Source of the DNA: Terriglobia bacterium
GTDB lineage: Bacteria; Acidobacteriota; Terriglobia; JAJPHL01
Reading direction: 5' to 3'
Length of the DNA stretch: 64,000 nt
NCBI GenBank assembly: GCA_021325275.1
Contig: JAJPHL010000063.1
Location: 1 to 64,000 of the forward strand
This document shows, piece by piece, positions 56,654 through 64,000 of this stretch. Under the pieces are notes generated by a model that saw nothing but the letters and a program-made list of their open reading frames with translations, did not search any database and was not told the DNA's origin. How positions within the stretch are numbered: the first letter of the stretch is position 1; each line of letters begins with the position of its first letter. A program made the position numbers and the translations under genes.

Positions 56654-57244
56654 TCAGGCCGCTTCAACCAACGTGCGCGAACTCTTGTGTTCTTGGAAGA
56701 TGTCGGGATGCAGTTTCTTGCTGAGATAAACCTTCGACTCGTCGTTGTCGAACGAGTTGCGCTCGTACTTCACCACTTGGAAACGCAAGCTGTCGAGCGT
56801 GCCGCGCATGTCGTAAAACTTGTTTTTGGTCTTGATGACCATTTCGTCGAACCCTTGCTTCACGGCCCAAACTTCCTGCTCTTCGTTGAGCGCGCGGAAA
56901 TGTCCTTGGCCGCGCCAATCGCGGCGCGTTCCGCCGATCCAGCTATAAAGGATGCGCCGTCCCGCAAACGCGACGCTACCGTGCAAACGCCCGACGAGAT
57001 CGGCGAGTTTGGGATCTTCTTCATTCGAGAAAATCTCGTGCGCCACTTTGAATGACACGGGCACGCGCACGCTTTCGCCGGGAATCGGCGCGAGGCACAT
57101 CAAAATCAGGTGTGGACGGCCGGTCAAGCGCGTCATGATCTCCTCGGCGGTCTTGCGCCGGGGAAATTCGCCGAAAAACTCCTCGATGTACTGGATCTCC
57201 AGCGCGCCTTGCTCCAACGGATATTGATTGATCAGGTATTCCAT
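56654..57244 (-). CDS. GNAT-like acetyltransferase
   Basis: 196-residue protein of the GNAT fold. The acetyl-CoA loop is in IGGTRRDWRGQGHFRALNEEQEVWAVKQG (compare R/Q-x-x-G-x-G/A), and ILYSWIGG before it is the usual beta-4 strand. FDEMVIKTKNKFYDMRGTLDSLRFQVVKYER corresponds to the C-terminal strand-helix with substrate-side residues. The N-terminus (EIQYIEEFFGEFPRRKTAEEIMTRL) is an added helix. The start at 57244 lies 11 bases from the upstream SDR gene stop, so they form an operon. The acceptor is unknown; function as a fused partner of the dehydrogenase is inference. Confidence 0.72.
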   Translation of the reverse strand: MEYLINQYPLEQGALEIQYIEEFFGEFPRRKTAEEIMTRLTGRPHLILMCLAPIPGESVRVPVSFKVAHEIFSNEEDPKLADLVGRLHGSVAFAGRRILYSWIGGTRRDWRGQGHFRALNEEQEVWAVKQGFDEMVIKTKNKFYDMRGTLDSLRFQVVKYERNSFDNDESKVYLSKKLHPDIFQEHKSSRTLVEAA

Positions 57245-57255
57245 TTGTCGCCCGC

Positions 57256-58026
57256 TTATAAGCGCTGGAGTTGAAAGCCGCCGCTGATATCGATCGTCGC
57301 GCCGGCGGAATAGTCGAGTCTTCCCTCGGCGATGGCGCGCACCGCGAGGCCGCAATCCTTCGGCGTGCCCCAACGATTTTGCGGGATCATGCCTTCACTC
57401 AATCTCTGATTATAGTAGGCGCGCGCCGGCGCCACCATGTCGGTGTCGATGATTCCGGGACGCAGTTCGTACACCAGCACGCCTTCGCTCGCCAGTTTTC
57501 CGGCGTAGAGTTGCGCGGTCATCGAGAGCGCCGCCTTGGCCACGAAATACTCCGCGCGCATGTTCGACACCGCAAACGCCGAGACCGACGAGATGAAAAC
57601 GATGCGTCCCAACGGAATCACGCCGGCCTTTTTCAAATCGAGCATCCACTTCGCCGCCGCCTGCGTGAGGAAGTAGGGACCTTTTACATTGATGGCGATC
57701 TGGCGGTCGAAGCTGGCTTCGTTGGATTCGAGAATGTCCACGCGAACTTCCGGCGCCACGCCGGCGTTGTTCACGAGCAAATCGAGGCGCCCGAATTTCT
57801 CATAGCAGCACGCGAGCATCGCCGCGCGACCCGCCGCGCTGCTGACGTCGGCGGCGACAACTTCGCACACGCCGCCGCCTCTGTGAATCTCCGCGCGCAG
57901 GGACTCGGCGGAGGCCGCGTCCTGCCGATAGTTCGCAACAATCGCGTACCCGGCCGCCGCCGTTTCGAGCGCGATTCCGCGTCCGATGCCGCGGCCCCCG
58001 CCGGTGATGAGCGCCACTGGGTGCAT
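57256..58026 (-). CDS. Short-chain dehydrogenase/reductase (SDR)
   Basis: 256-residue NAD(P)-dependent oxidoreductase of the FabG-like classical SDR group. The cofactor motif is TGGGRGIGRGI near the N-terminus, the NNAG motif is in DLLVNNAGVAP, the catalytic Ser is in IVFISSVSAF, and the Tyr-Lys pair is YFVAK with an unusual FVA spacing that keeps YxxxK. RPGIIDTDMV and WGTPKDCGLAVRAIAEG are standard. ATG 58026 (MHPVALITGGG) is chosen; the upstream ATG 58059 lacks support. It is followed 11 bases later by the acetyltransferase-like gene. Substrate unknown. Confidence 0.9.
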   Translation of the reverse strand: MHPVALITGGGRGIGRGIALETAAAGYAIVANYRQDAASAESLRAEIHRGGGVCEVVAADVSSAAGRAAMLACCYEKFGRLDLLVNNAGVAPEVRVDILESNEASFDRQIAINVKGPYFLTQAAAKWMLDLKKAGVIPLGRIVFISSVSAFAVSNMRAEYFVAKAALSMTAQLYAGKLASEGVLVYELRPGIIDTDMVAPARAYYNQRLSEGMIPQNRWGTPKDCGLAVRAIAEGRLDYSAGATIDISGGFQLQRL

Positions 58027-58060
58027 GAGGCAATAACTTATCACACCGGAAAAAACCATA

Positions 58061-58130
58061 CCGCAGATAAACGCAGATGAACGCCGATAAGACCGACGCC
58101 CTATCTGCGTTCATCTGCGTTCATCCGCGG
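58061..58130. repeat. ATCTGCGTTCATCTGCGTTCATCCGCGG hairpin repeat
   Basis: CCGCAGATAAACGCAGATGAACG on the left pairs with CGTTCATCTGCGTTCATCCGCGG on the right, with a short loop. It lies between the TonB receptor stop (58150) and the SDR start (58026); both are on the minus strand, so it could be the terminator of the receptor gene. The same wording occurs at 18080-18171. Confidence 0.6.
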
Positions 58131-58149
58131 TTGCTTTGGCCTTTTCCGA

Positions 58150-61100
58150 TCAGAAGGTCAATCGCAACCCCAACTGCGCCACGCGCATGGCTCCCGCGGT
58201 GGTGATCTTCCCGAAGTTCGCCGAACTCTCCGTGGCCGTGGGAGCGCTGAGGTTCACGAAGTTGAACGCGTTAGTCATTTCACCGCGCGCCTGGATCGTG
58301 AACCGCTCGAAGAAACGGAAGTCACGAAAGATGGCCATGTCCACGTTGCGGCCGCCCGGGGCGGAGAGATAGTTGTGCCCGAAGTTTCCGTCCGGTCCCG
58401 TGAACTTGTTGGTGAAGGCCGCCGTGTTGAACCACGCGTTGGCCACGTCCGCGCGCGAGCGGTGCGGATCGAGGAACGGATTGCCGATCAACTGCGGACG
58501 ATCGGTGGTGTTGCCGTCGGCGTTGGTATCCGCGCCCGTGGTGATGTTGAACGGAAGTCCGCTGCGCAACGTCACGATCGACGAAACGGTCCAGCCGTTG
58601 AGCGTTTGCTTCAGAAACGCGTTCGAGCCGTGAAAATAGTTCGGCGTCCAAATGATCGACCACGTGGAAACGTGACGCCGGTCGTAGTCGCTGCGTCCGC
58701 GATCGAGCCTGAGATTGTTCATGTCCTCGGCCGAACCGTTGGTGGTGTTGTTGTCGAGCTCCACGTCTTCCAGGCTCTTACTCCAAGTGTAGAAACCCTT
58801 CACCGTGATCCCGCGGCTCAGACGTTTTTCCACCGTGATTTGCATCGCGTTGTACTCGGCTTGCTCCATCGACTGGATCATCAGGATCGCGCCGAGCGTT
58901 CCCGGCAGAATCGGACGGCGGCTCGGCAAGTTGGTCGTGGTCGCCGTGGGGCTCCACACCGGATAATTCAAATCCTGCGCGAACGGCAGGCGATGCGCCA
59001 GCGATCCCACGTATGAAGCGGTGACGCTCAAGTTTTTGGCGATTTCCCGTTGGATCGAGAAATTCAACTGATACGTGTACGGCCAAGTGAAATTCTGCAG
59101 CACGCCATAGGGAGAGCTGGGAAGAATGAACTTGGGATTCGTTGGATTGAACGAATACGGAAACGGATCGCCGCCAGGGAGCGCACCGTAAGGATTGGTG
59201 AGCGACTGCACCGTAGTGAACTGCTGGCGCACCGCGAACGGTTGATTGTTCGACGTGGTGTTCCACTCGTTGCCGGAAATGCTGCCGTAGAAAATGCCGG
59301 CGGCCGCGCGTACCGACGTCTTCCCGTCGCCGAATGGATCCCATGCCATGCCGAGGCGTGGACCGAGCTGATGATAGTCGGTGTGCGCGATGCCGCGCCC
59401 CACGCCGGGATCGCCGGGGAACAATTCGCCGGGAAGCGCCTTTGGCACCACGGTGGATTGCGCGCCCAATTGATACGTCAGCTTGCGATCATGCGGATCG
59501 ACGAGCGGCAATTGCACGTCCCAACGCAAGCCGGCGGTGATGGTCAATCGCGGCGTGACGCGAAAATCGTCTTGCACGAAGAATCCGTAATACCAGCCGT
59601 CGTCGACGGCGGTGATCGGCGTGTCTTGGTTCATCGTGGTCGGCAGGCCGAGCAGGAAATTCGCCCACGCATTGGTTGTGGCGGTCGAGGTTGAGGAAAA
59701 CGCGAAAACTCCATAGTTGTTCAGCAGCGTGTCCTGCACGTACTTTTGCAAGTACGTGCTTCCGCCGATCTTGATGGTGTGGCGTCCGCGCGACATGCTC
59801 AGCGTGTCGCGAAGTTCGTAGTAGTTGCTGCCGGCGGTCGGTCCAGCGATCGCTTCGGTCAGCGTGGAATAACCGCTGATGGAAATTTGCGGCAGGGAAG
59901 GCGTGCCTTGGACCGTAAACGACGATCCAAACGCCGAGAGCGGCGTCCCCGGCAGATTCAAGCGTCCACCGAACGCGCGCGTCAAGTTGAAGTGCAGTTC
60001 GTTGATCGTTGTGGGTGTGATCGTCCAGGTGTCGCCGATGTTGGCGTCGTGCTGGCGCCACGTGAATTGTTGGATCGACCACGGCGTGCTGGCCCCCGGC
60101 TGAGTGAGATCGTTGCCGTTGGTTTGGTAATAGCTGGCGGAAATCGTGTGCCGGCTGTTGTAAAGGTAATCTCCCTTGGCCAGGAATTCGTCGCCGTTTT
60201 GCGGATTGGCGACACTGCCTTGAAAGATGTTGTTGGGTGCGTTGGGCAACGGAAATCCCAAACCGGTTGTGGCGTAGCCGTTGATGATATTTACGGCCGT
60301 CTTATCGAAACGCGCCGACGGAATCGTGTTATTTGGAAACGCCAACTTCGTGATGGGGTCTTTCGGTTGCGCCGAGGCCGCATCTCCGGAGAAATTGCCG
60401 GCTTGTTCCTGCGCCGTCGGTTGCAGACCGTTGATGTTTTGCGGCTGAATCCAGCGATTGCCGGCGTAGCTGCCGAAGTAGAAGAGTTTGTCTTTCTTCA
60501 GCGGGCCGCCGATCGTGGCGCCGAATTCGTTGCGATGCAGCGGCGGCTTGGTGAAGACGCCCCAAGGATCCGCGGCCATCTTGTCGTTGCGAAGGAATTC
60601 AAAAAGCGATCCATGGAGCTGATTGCCGCCGGACTTCGTGGCGACGATCACCACGCCGCCCGCGAAGTGTCCATACTCCGCGCTGTAGCTGTTGGTGAGC
60701 AGCTTGAACTCTTGCACCGCGTCGGGATTGGGCATGATCGCGCCGGTATTCCGCAAGCCGTCCATGTTGGTGCCGCCGTCCAGGTAGTAATTCACCGATC
60801 CCGCGCCGCCGTCGACGCCGCCGTTGATGTTGATGTTCTGCTGCGGATAACCGAGCGTGAAACTGGTCTGATTGTTGTCGACGCCCGGCGTCAACGTCAC
60901 CAAGTTGTAGACGTTGCGGTCCAAGATCGGCAGGTCGATGATCTCTTTGTTTTCGGTAACACGCCCGATCGCCGCGTTTTCGGTGTTCACCAGCGGCACG
61001 CCGGCCTCCACCGTCACTTGCTCGGTGACCGCGCCCACTACCAGCGGTGCGTCGATGCGCGCCGCTTGGTCGATGTTCAGCACGATGCCGTTGCGTACGA

Positions 61101-61347
61101 ATTTCTTGAATCCTGGCGCGGTCACCTCGATGCTGTATTCGCCCACCGGCATCAGTTCGAAGACGTATTGTCCTGTGTTATTCGTTTTTGTCTCGCGTTT
61201 GGCGCTGGTGGTCGTGTTCGTTAGCGTGACCACCGCACTCGCCACGGCCGCGCCGCTCGCGTCGGTGACCGTTCCGCTGATGTTCGCTGTGTTCTGCGCC
61301 GCCAATAACAACGTGGCGGCGAGAATCGCAAAAATTGCTTTTCTCAT
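58150..61347 (-). CDS. Oar-like TonB-dependent outer membrane receptor
   Basis: Outer-membrane transporter of 1065 residues with a signal peptide (MRKAIFAILAATLLLAAQN) and AGGAGGG before ATG 61347. The N-terminal carboxypeptidase-regulatory domain (NISGTVTDASGAAVASAVVTLTNTTT) precedes a plug (NAAIGRVTENKEIIDLPILDRNVYNLVTLTPGV, YLDGGTNMDGLRNTG) and a barrel with SGGNQLHGSLFEFLRND, GGPLKKDKLFYFGSYAGNR and the terminal aromatic VAQLGLRLTF. This Oar-like architecture is abundant in Acidobacteriota and thought to import oligosaccharides. Downstream of the GH88-like gene by 39 bases, so likely co-transcribed with it for uronate-containing glycans. Confidence 0.92.
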   Translation of the reverse strand: MRKAIFAILAATLLLAAQNTANISGTVTDASGAAVASAVVTLTNTTTSAKRETKTNNTGQYVFELMPVGEYSIEVTAPGFKKFVRNGIVLNIDQAARIDAPLVVGAVTEQVTVEAGVPLVNTENAAIGRVTENKEIIDLPILDRNVYNLVTLTPGVDNNQTSFTLGYPQQNININGGVDGGAGSVNYYLDGGTNMDGLRNTGAIMPNPDAVQEFKLLTNSYSAEYGHFAGGVVIVATKSGGNQLHGSLFEFLRNDKMAADPWGVFTKPPLHRNEFGATIGGPLKKDKLFYFGSYAGNRWIQPQNINGLQPTAQEQAGNFSGDAASAQPKDPITKLAFPNNTIPSARFDKTAVNIINGYATTGLGFPLPNAPNNIFQGSVANPQNGDEFLAKGDYLYNSRHTISASYYQTNGNDLTQPGASTPWSIQQFTWRQHDANIGDTWTITPTTINELHFNLTRAFGGRLNLPGTPLSAFGSSFTVQGTPSLPQISISGYSTLTEAIAGPTAGSNYYELRDTLSMSRGRHTIKIGGSTYLQKYVQDTLLNNYGVFAFSSTSTATTNAWANFLLGLPTTMNQDTPITAVDDGWYYGFFVQDDFRVTPRLTITAGLRWDVQLPLVDPHDRKLTYQLGAQSTVVPKALPGELFPGDPGVGRGIAHTDYHQLGPRLGMAWDPFGDGKTSVRAAAGIFYGSISGNEWNTTSNNQPFAVRQQFTTVQSLTNPYGALPGGDPFPYSFNPTNPKFILPSSPYGVLQNFTWPYTYQLNFSIQREIAKNLSVTASYVGSLAHRLPFAQDLNYPVWSPTATTTNLPSRRPILPGTLGAILMIQSMEQAEYNAMQITVEKRLSRGITVKGFYTWSKSLEDVELDNNTTNGSAEDMNNLRLDRGRSDYDRRHVSTWSIIWTPNYFHGSNAFLKQTLNGWTVSSIVTLRSGLPFNITTGADTNADGNTTDRPQLIGNPFLDPHRSRADVANAWFNTAAFTNKFTGPDGNFGHNYLSAPGGRNVDMAIFRDFRFFERFTIQARGEMTNAFNFVNLSAPTATESSANFGKITTAGAMRVAQLGLRLTF

Positions 61348-61386
61348 AACCCACCCTCCTGGATTGTCGCTGTCTCTGAGCCTCAC

Positions 61387-63879
61387 TCACCCTTTGTGAC
61401 TCTCCAGCCAAAGTAAATCCTCCAGCAGGTAGTAGTCACCGTACAAAACCATTCCGTCGAACGGCCGCGTGGTGCATCCGTGGCGCAGTGCACCGTTCGG
61501 CGCCAAATATCGATCCGTTAGCGATTGCACAATTTGCTCGCCCCGTTCGCGATACGTCCGCGCGCGTGCCGCGTCTTTTTCAACCGCGGAGAGCCGCAGC
61601 AGGCCGCCTGCCAGAATGGCCGCGGCTGAGGTATCGCGATTGCGGAAGTGCACGCCTTCATCGAGGAAGTCGTACCACGGCACGCCGTCCTCGGGCAGGC
61701 GATCGAGCGCAAAGTTCGCGGCCTTTTCCGCCGCGCCGAGAAGGCGCGGTTCATTTGACGCCCGATACGCTTCCGCAAATCCGTACACGGCCCACGCCTG
61801 TCCGCGCGACCACGTGCCGTCCGCGGAGAATCCCTGGTGCGAGTGCGTGAAGACGCGCGCGCCCACCGGCGCGTGATTCTCGAAGGTCAGCACCGCCGTC
61901 GACGACGTAAACTTCAGCCGGCCGTCGCCGGGATTGTAATGCACCGACTGCATGATCGATCCGTCGTCGCGCATTTGCCATTGCGCGGATTTCAGCGCGT
62001 GCGTGCGACCCATCTCGAGCCACTGCGGGTCTTTCGTCTCCGCCGCCGCCCACCACCACACTTGCAGATTCATCAAAGTATCGATGATCGTGTCGTCGCC
62101 GTTTTCGCCCCACGACGAGATCATGCCGATCGTGGGATTGTAGAGTTGCTTCAACCTCGCCGCCGCGCGCATCGCACCGTCGTGGTATTTCGTATCGTGC
62201 GTGTTCTCCCAGCCGAGCAGGGAAGAGTAAATGTTCAGAAATCCCGTGTCGTGATTCTGCTTTTGCTCCATTCCCAGCAAGCGCGCGTTCCAAAGCTCCG
62301 CCCAGCGTTTGTATTTTTCGTCGTGCGTCGCCGCGTAGAGCTTCCACAACTCGCCGGTCCAGAACGATCCGGTCCAAAAGTATCCTTTTTGTTCTTTCCA
62401 CACACCGGTAGCGGGATCGCCCTCGGTGAAAAATCCCAGACCGTTGTATTTGTCGATCGTCCCAGGCGTCGACTTCGAAATGATCGGCTCCCAGGCTTGT
62501 GCCGTGCGATCGACGGACTGCCGCAACAGGGCGATCGCCTCGGCGTGAGTGCGATGCACGGCAGTCAGCGTGTCGGGCGGCGCGGACTCCGGCGCTGCGG
62601 CCGTGGAGAGAATGCGCGTGACCGCCGGCGCGGTCATGTGCGCAGCCGCTAACTCGAGCGCATTCAGGAAATCCTGGCGTTGCGGTTTCGCCGTGGGCGT
62701 GGACAACGTGCCTTCGCCATCGCGATGAGCGGCGTCCGCCGCGCGCACCACCATCTGCTCGCTGCGTTCTTGATCCCACATGAAAGCGCCGTAGAAATTA
62801 GCTTGGCCATGCGGTTGGATGCCGATCAAATAGTTATCGGCATCGGGCGCTTGCGGGGCCGCGAATTCGCTTGGCACGAGCACCGCGACACCGAGATTCT
62901 CGTTCGGTAAATCGTCGTGCTGCGCTTTTGTGCCGGCGGCAACAACCTGCGGTCCCCAGGTCACCAGCGAGGCAACGCCGCTGGGGCCGGCGACGGGCTC
63001 GAGGTTTTTCTTTCGCGTGATTCCCGTGACAAGCGTCAGTCCCGTCGCGTCAGAAACCCTGATGCGATGGTCAAACCCATGCTCGCCGGCCCAAATCGTG
63101 ATGCGGCTCGTGAGATCGACGGTGCGTCCCGAAACTTTCCATCCTTTATAGGTGAGCTCGCCAACCGCGCGCACGGGACCGTTCGCCAAAATCTTCCACT
63201 CGCGCGAGGCTACGTCCGCCACGCGTACAACCTTGCCCTCTTCGATCGCCGCGATCGCACCGACGCCGATCGATTGGCCTACGTCATAGATGTCGCGGCC
63301 CATCGGCGATTCCATGTGGTAGACGTATTCGGGCGCGCTGAATACATCGAGGTAGAGCCCCGGACGGCGCTTACCGTAGAGATCCACGCCGTTGCGTCTG
63401 TCGAAGTAGATGCGCCACGCCGTTTCGTCCGATTCCCATCCGAGTCCTTCATAGCGCGTGGAAAACTTCATGTACGCGCGCTGCGGATATGCGGAACGAA
63501 GCCGCTGAATCGCCGCTTGATCGCCGTAGGAAATCGTGACGATGCGGGTTTGGCGCGGCTGCAAGGGAATCTGGAAAACCAGTTCGCTGTACTTGCCGTC
63601 GCCTCTCAGGTCGTCAGCTTGCGACGGCAACTCCACCGTTTGCATCGTACGCGCGTCGTCTTCCAGCGTGGCGGCGTTGGTGGCGGTGACAATCGCGCTC
63701 CCCGCTTTGAAGTCCGGCGCGATTTCTACGAGACCGGCCACGCGAAGCACGACATTTTCCGCGGGGCGCGCGGTGGCCGATGGATTGGTGACCGCAATCT
63801 TGATGACCTTGATGCGAGGCGCTGCGTGGAGCGCGCTGCCGAGCGCCACTAACATCGCAAAGTGGAAAAACTTCTTCAT
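61387..63879 (-). CDS. DUF4861 - GH88-like unsaturated glycosyl hydrolase fusion
   Basis: 830 residues, exported ([19 protein letters not shown]). The first part (about 20-430) resembles DUF4861 ([77 protein letters not shown]). The second part (about 450-830) is an alpha/alpha barrel of the GH88/GH105 unsaturated glucuronyl hydrolase type: [36 protein letters not shown] (candidate catalytic Asp), [18 protein letters not shown] (second Asp), [17 protein letters not shown]-like [17 protein letters not shown]. Such enzymes cleave unsaturated uronates released by lyases. Fusion of both in one chain would couple two steps. Followed by the TonB receptor gene. Confidence 0.85.
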   Translation of the reverse strand: MKKFFHFAMLVALGSALHAAPRIKVIKIAVTNPSATARPAENVVLRVAGLVEIAPDFKAGSAIVTATNAATLEDDARTMQTVELPSQADDLRGDGKYSELVFQIPLQPRQTRIVTISYGDQAAIQRLRSAYPQRAYMKFSTRYEGLGWESDETAWRIYFDRRNGVDLYGKRRPGLYLDVFSAPEYVYHMESPMGRDIYDVGQSIGVGAIAAIEEGKVVRVADVASREWKILANGPVRAVGELTYKGWKVSGRTVDLTSRITIWAGEHGFDHRIRVSDATGLTLVTGITRKKNLEPVAGPSGVASLVTWGPQVVAAGTKAQHDDLPNENLGVAVLVPSEFAAPQAPDADNYLIGIQPHGQANFYGAFMWDQERSEQMVVRAADAAHRDGEGTLSTPTAKPQRQDFLNALELAAAHMTAPAVTRILSTAAAPESAPPDTLTAVHRTHAEAIALLRQSVDRTAQAWEPIISKSTPGTIDKYNGLGFFTEGDPATGVWKEQKGYFWTGSFWTGELWKLYAATHDEKYKRWAELWNARLLGMEQKQNHDTGFLNIYSSLLGWENTHDTKYHDGAMRAAARLKQLYNPTIGMISSWGENGDDTIIDTLMNLQVWWWAAAETKDPQWLEMGRTHALKSAQWQMRDDGSIMQSVHYNPGDGRLKFTSSTAVLTFENHAPVGARVFTHSHQGFSADGTWSRGQAWAVYGFAEAYRASNEPRLLGAAEKAANFALDRLPEDGVPWYDFLDEGVHFRNRDTSAAAILAGGLLRLSAVEKDAARARTYRERGEQIVQSLTDRYLAPNGALRHGCTTRPFDGMVLYGDYYLLEDLLWLESHKG

Positions 63880-63882
63880 TCC

Positions 63883-64000
63883 TTACCGGCCCGTCTCGAT
63901 TCCCGAGCCGCTGCCCGCGTATTCCGGCTGTACGTTCACCACACCGAACTGGCGATCGACGCTTTCGCGATGCGCCGCCATCATCCAGAGAAAGTTGATG
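63883..64000 (-). CDS. Partial C-terminal end of an upstream gene
   Basis: The last 38 codons of a gene entering from the right edge: INFLWMMAAHRESVDRQFGV ... YAGSGSGIETGR, stop TAA at 63883-63885. It ends four bases before the ATG of the DUF4861-GH88 gene on the same strand, so it belongs to the same glycan-use operon. The family cannot be told from so short a piece. Confidence 0.6.
   Translation of the reverse strand, partial: INFLWMMAAHRESVDRQFGVVNVQPEYAGSGSGIETGR

Noticed and set aside
59746-61224. Plus-strand frame of 492 codons opposite the TonB receptor
   Set aside because: Antisense to a receptor with unmistakable plug and barrel motifs; no ribosome site or recognisable family.
1-64000. 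tRNA, rRNA or riboswitch genes
   Set aside because: Scanning by eye found no T-loop/acceptor pairing, rRNA signature or known riboswitch core. A covariance-model search would be decisive.

Overview
The window looks like a chromosomal segment of an Acidobacteriota bacterium, most likely near Bryobacterales/Solibacter. The grounds are lineage-typical protein architectures recognised by eye: a secreted SBBP/BACON protein ending in a TIGR03437-type domain, a VWFA-related secreted protein of the TIGR03436 type, an Oar-like TonB receptor with an N-terminal carboxypeptidase-regulatory domain, and many secreted carboxypeptidase-regulatory-like proteins. The DNA is GC-rich. I saw no rRNA, tRNA or CRISPR array.

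Layout. 0-7 kb: a 3'-truncated M16 peptidase, a RelE/HigB-like toxin-antitoxin (TA) pair with its own palindromic promoter, a PilB/GspE-like ATPase with an added zinc ribbon, and a cyclase-kinase-SUMF1 fusion. 7-9.2 kb: repeats, an ArsR/SRPBCC pair and a MITE-like element carrying a decayed REP-associated (Y1/IS200-like) transposase. 9.2-20.3 kb: secreted metallopeptidase, GT39-like glycosyltransferase, MarR-nitroreductase pair, methyltransferase, ilvE, a standalone ClpB-type AAA protein, a deaminase and a ceramidase-like enzyme. 20.3-24.6 kb: a small island with three complete TA modules (HigBA-like, HicBA, VapBC-like), a frameshifted secreted protein and a sulfite-oxidase-like molybdoenzyme. 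24.6-32.7 kb: lolA and a type IV pilus/type II secretion assembly operon (pilC, pilB, pilM, pilN, pilO, pilP-like, and a pseudopilin with a collagen-like tail), then a receiver protein. 32.6-39.4 kb: lytic transglycosylase, nested repeat elements, a PQQ dehydrogenase/multihaem cytochrome/isomerase operon, a DUF1444 protein and a MerR regulator. 39.5-49 kb: large secreted proteins, an amidohydrolase and an old-yellow-enzyme homologue. 48.6-56.2 kb: an operon with four paralogous secreted carboxypeptidase-regulatory-like proteins in an A-B-A-B order. 56.4-64 kb: a palindromic repeat, an acetyltransferase-like and an SDR gene, the TonB receptor, a DUF4861-GH88 fusion and the end of a further gene.

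The most distinctive signal is the mobile-repeat layer. At least five palindromic repeat families sit between genes. Two copies of one family are flanked by 15- and 18-bp direct repeats, and one of them is inserted inside a member of a second family. The other striking feature is TA density: four complete modules plus at least two fragments. Two modules show unusual integration into host genes: HicBA lies between a full and a partial copy of the molybdoenzyme 5' end, and VapBC is stitched by overlapping codons between the molybdoenzyme and lolA.
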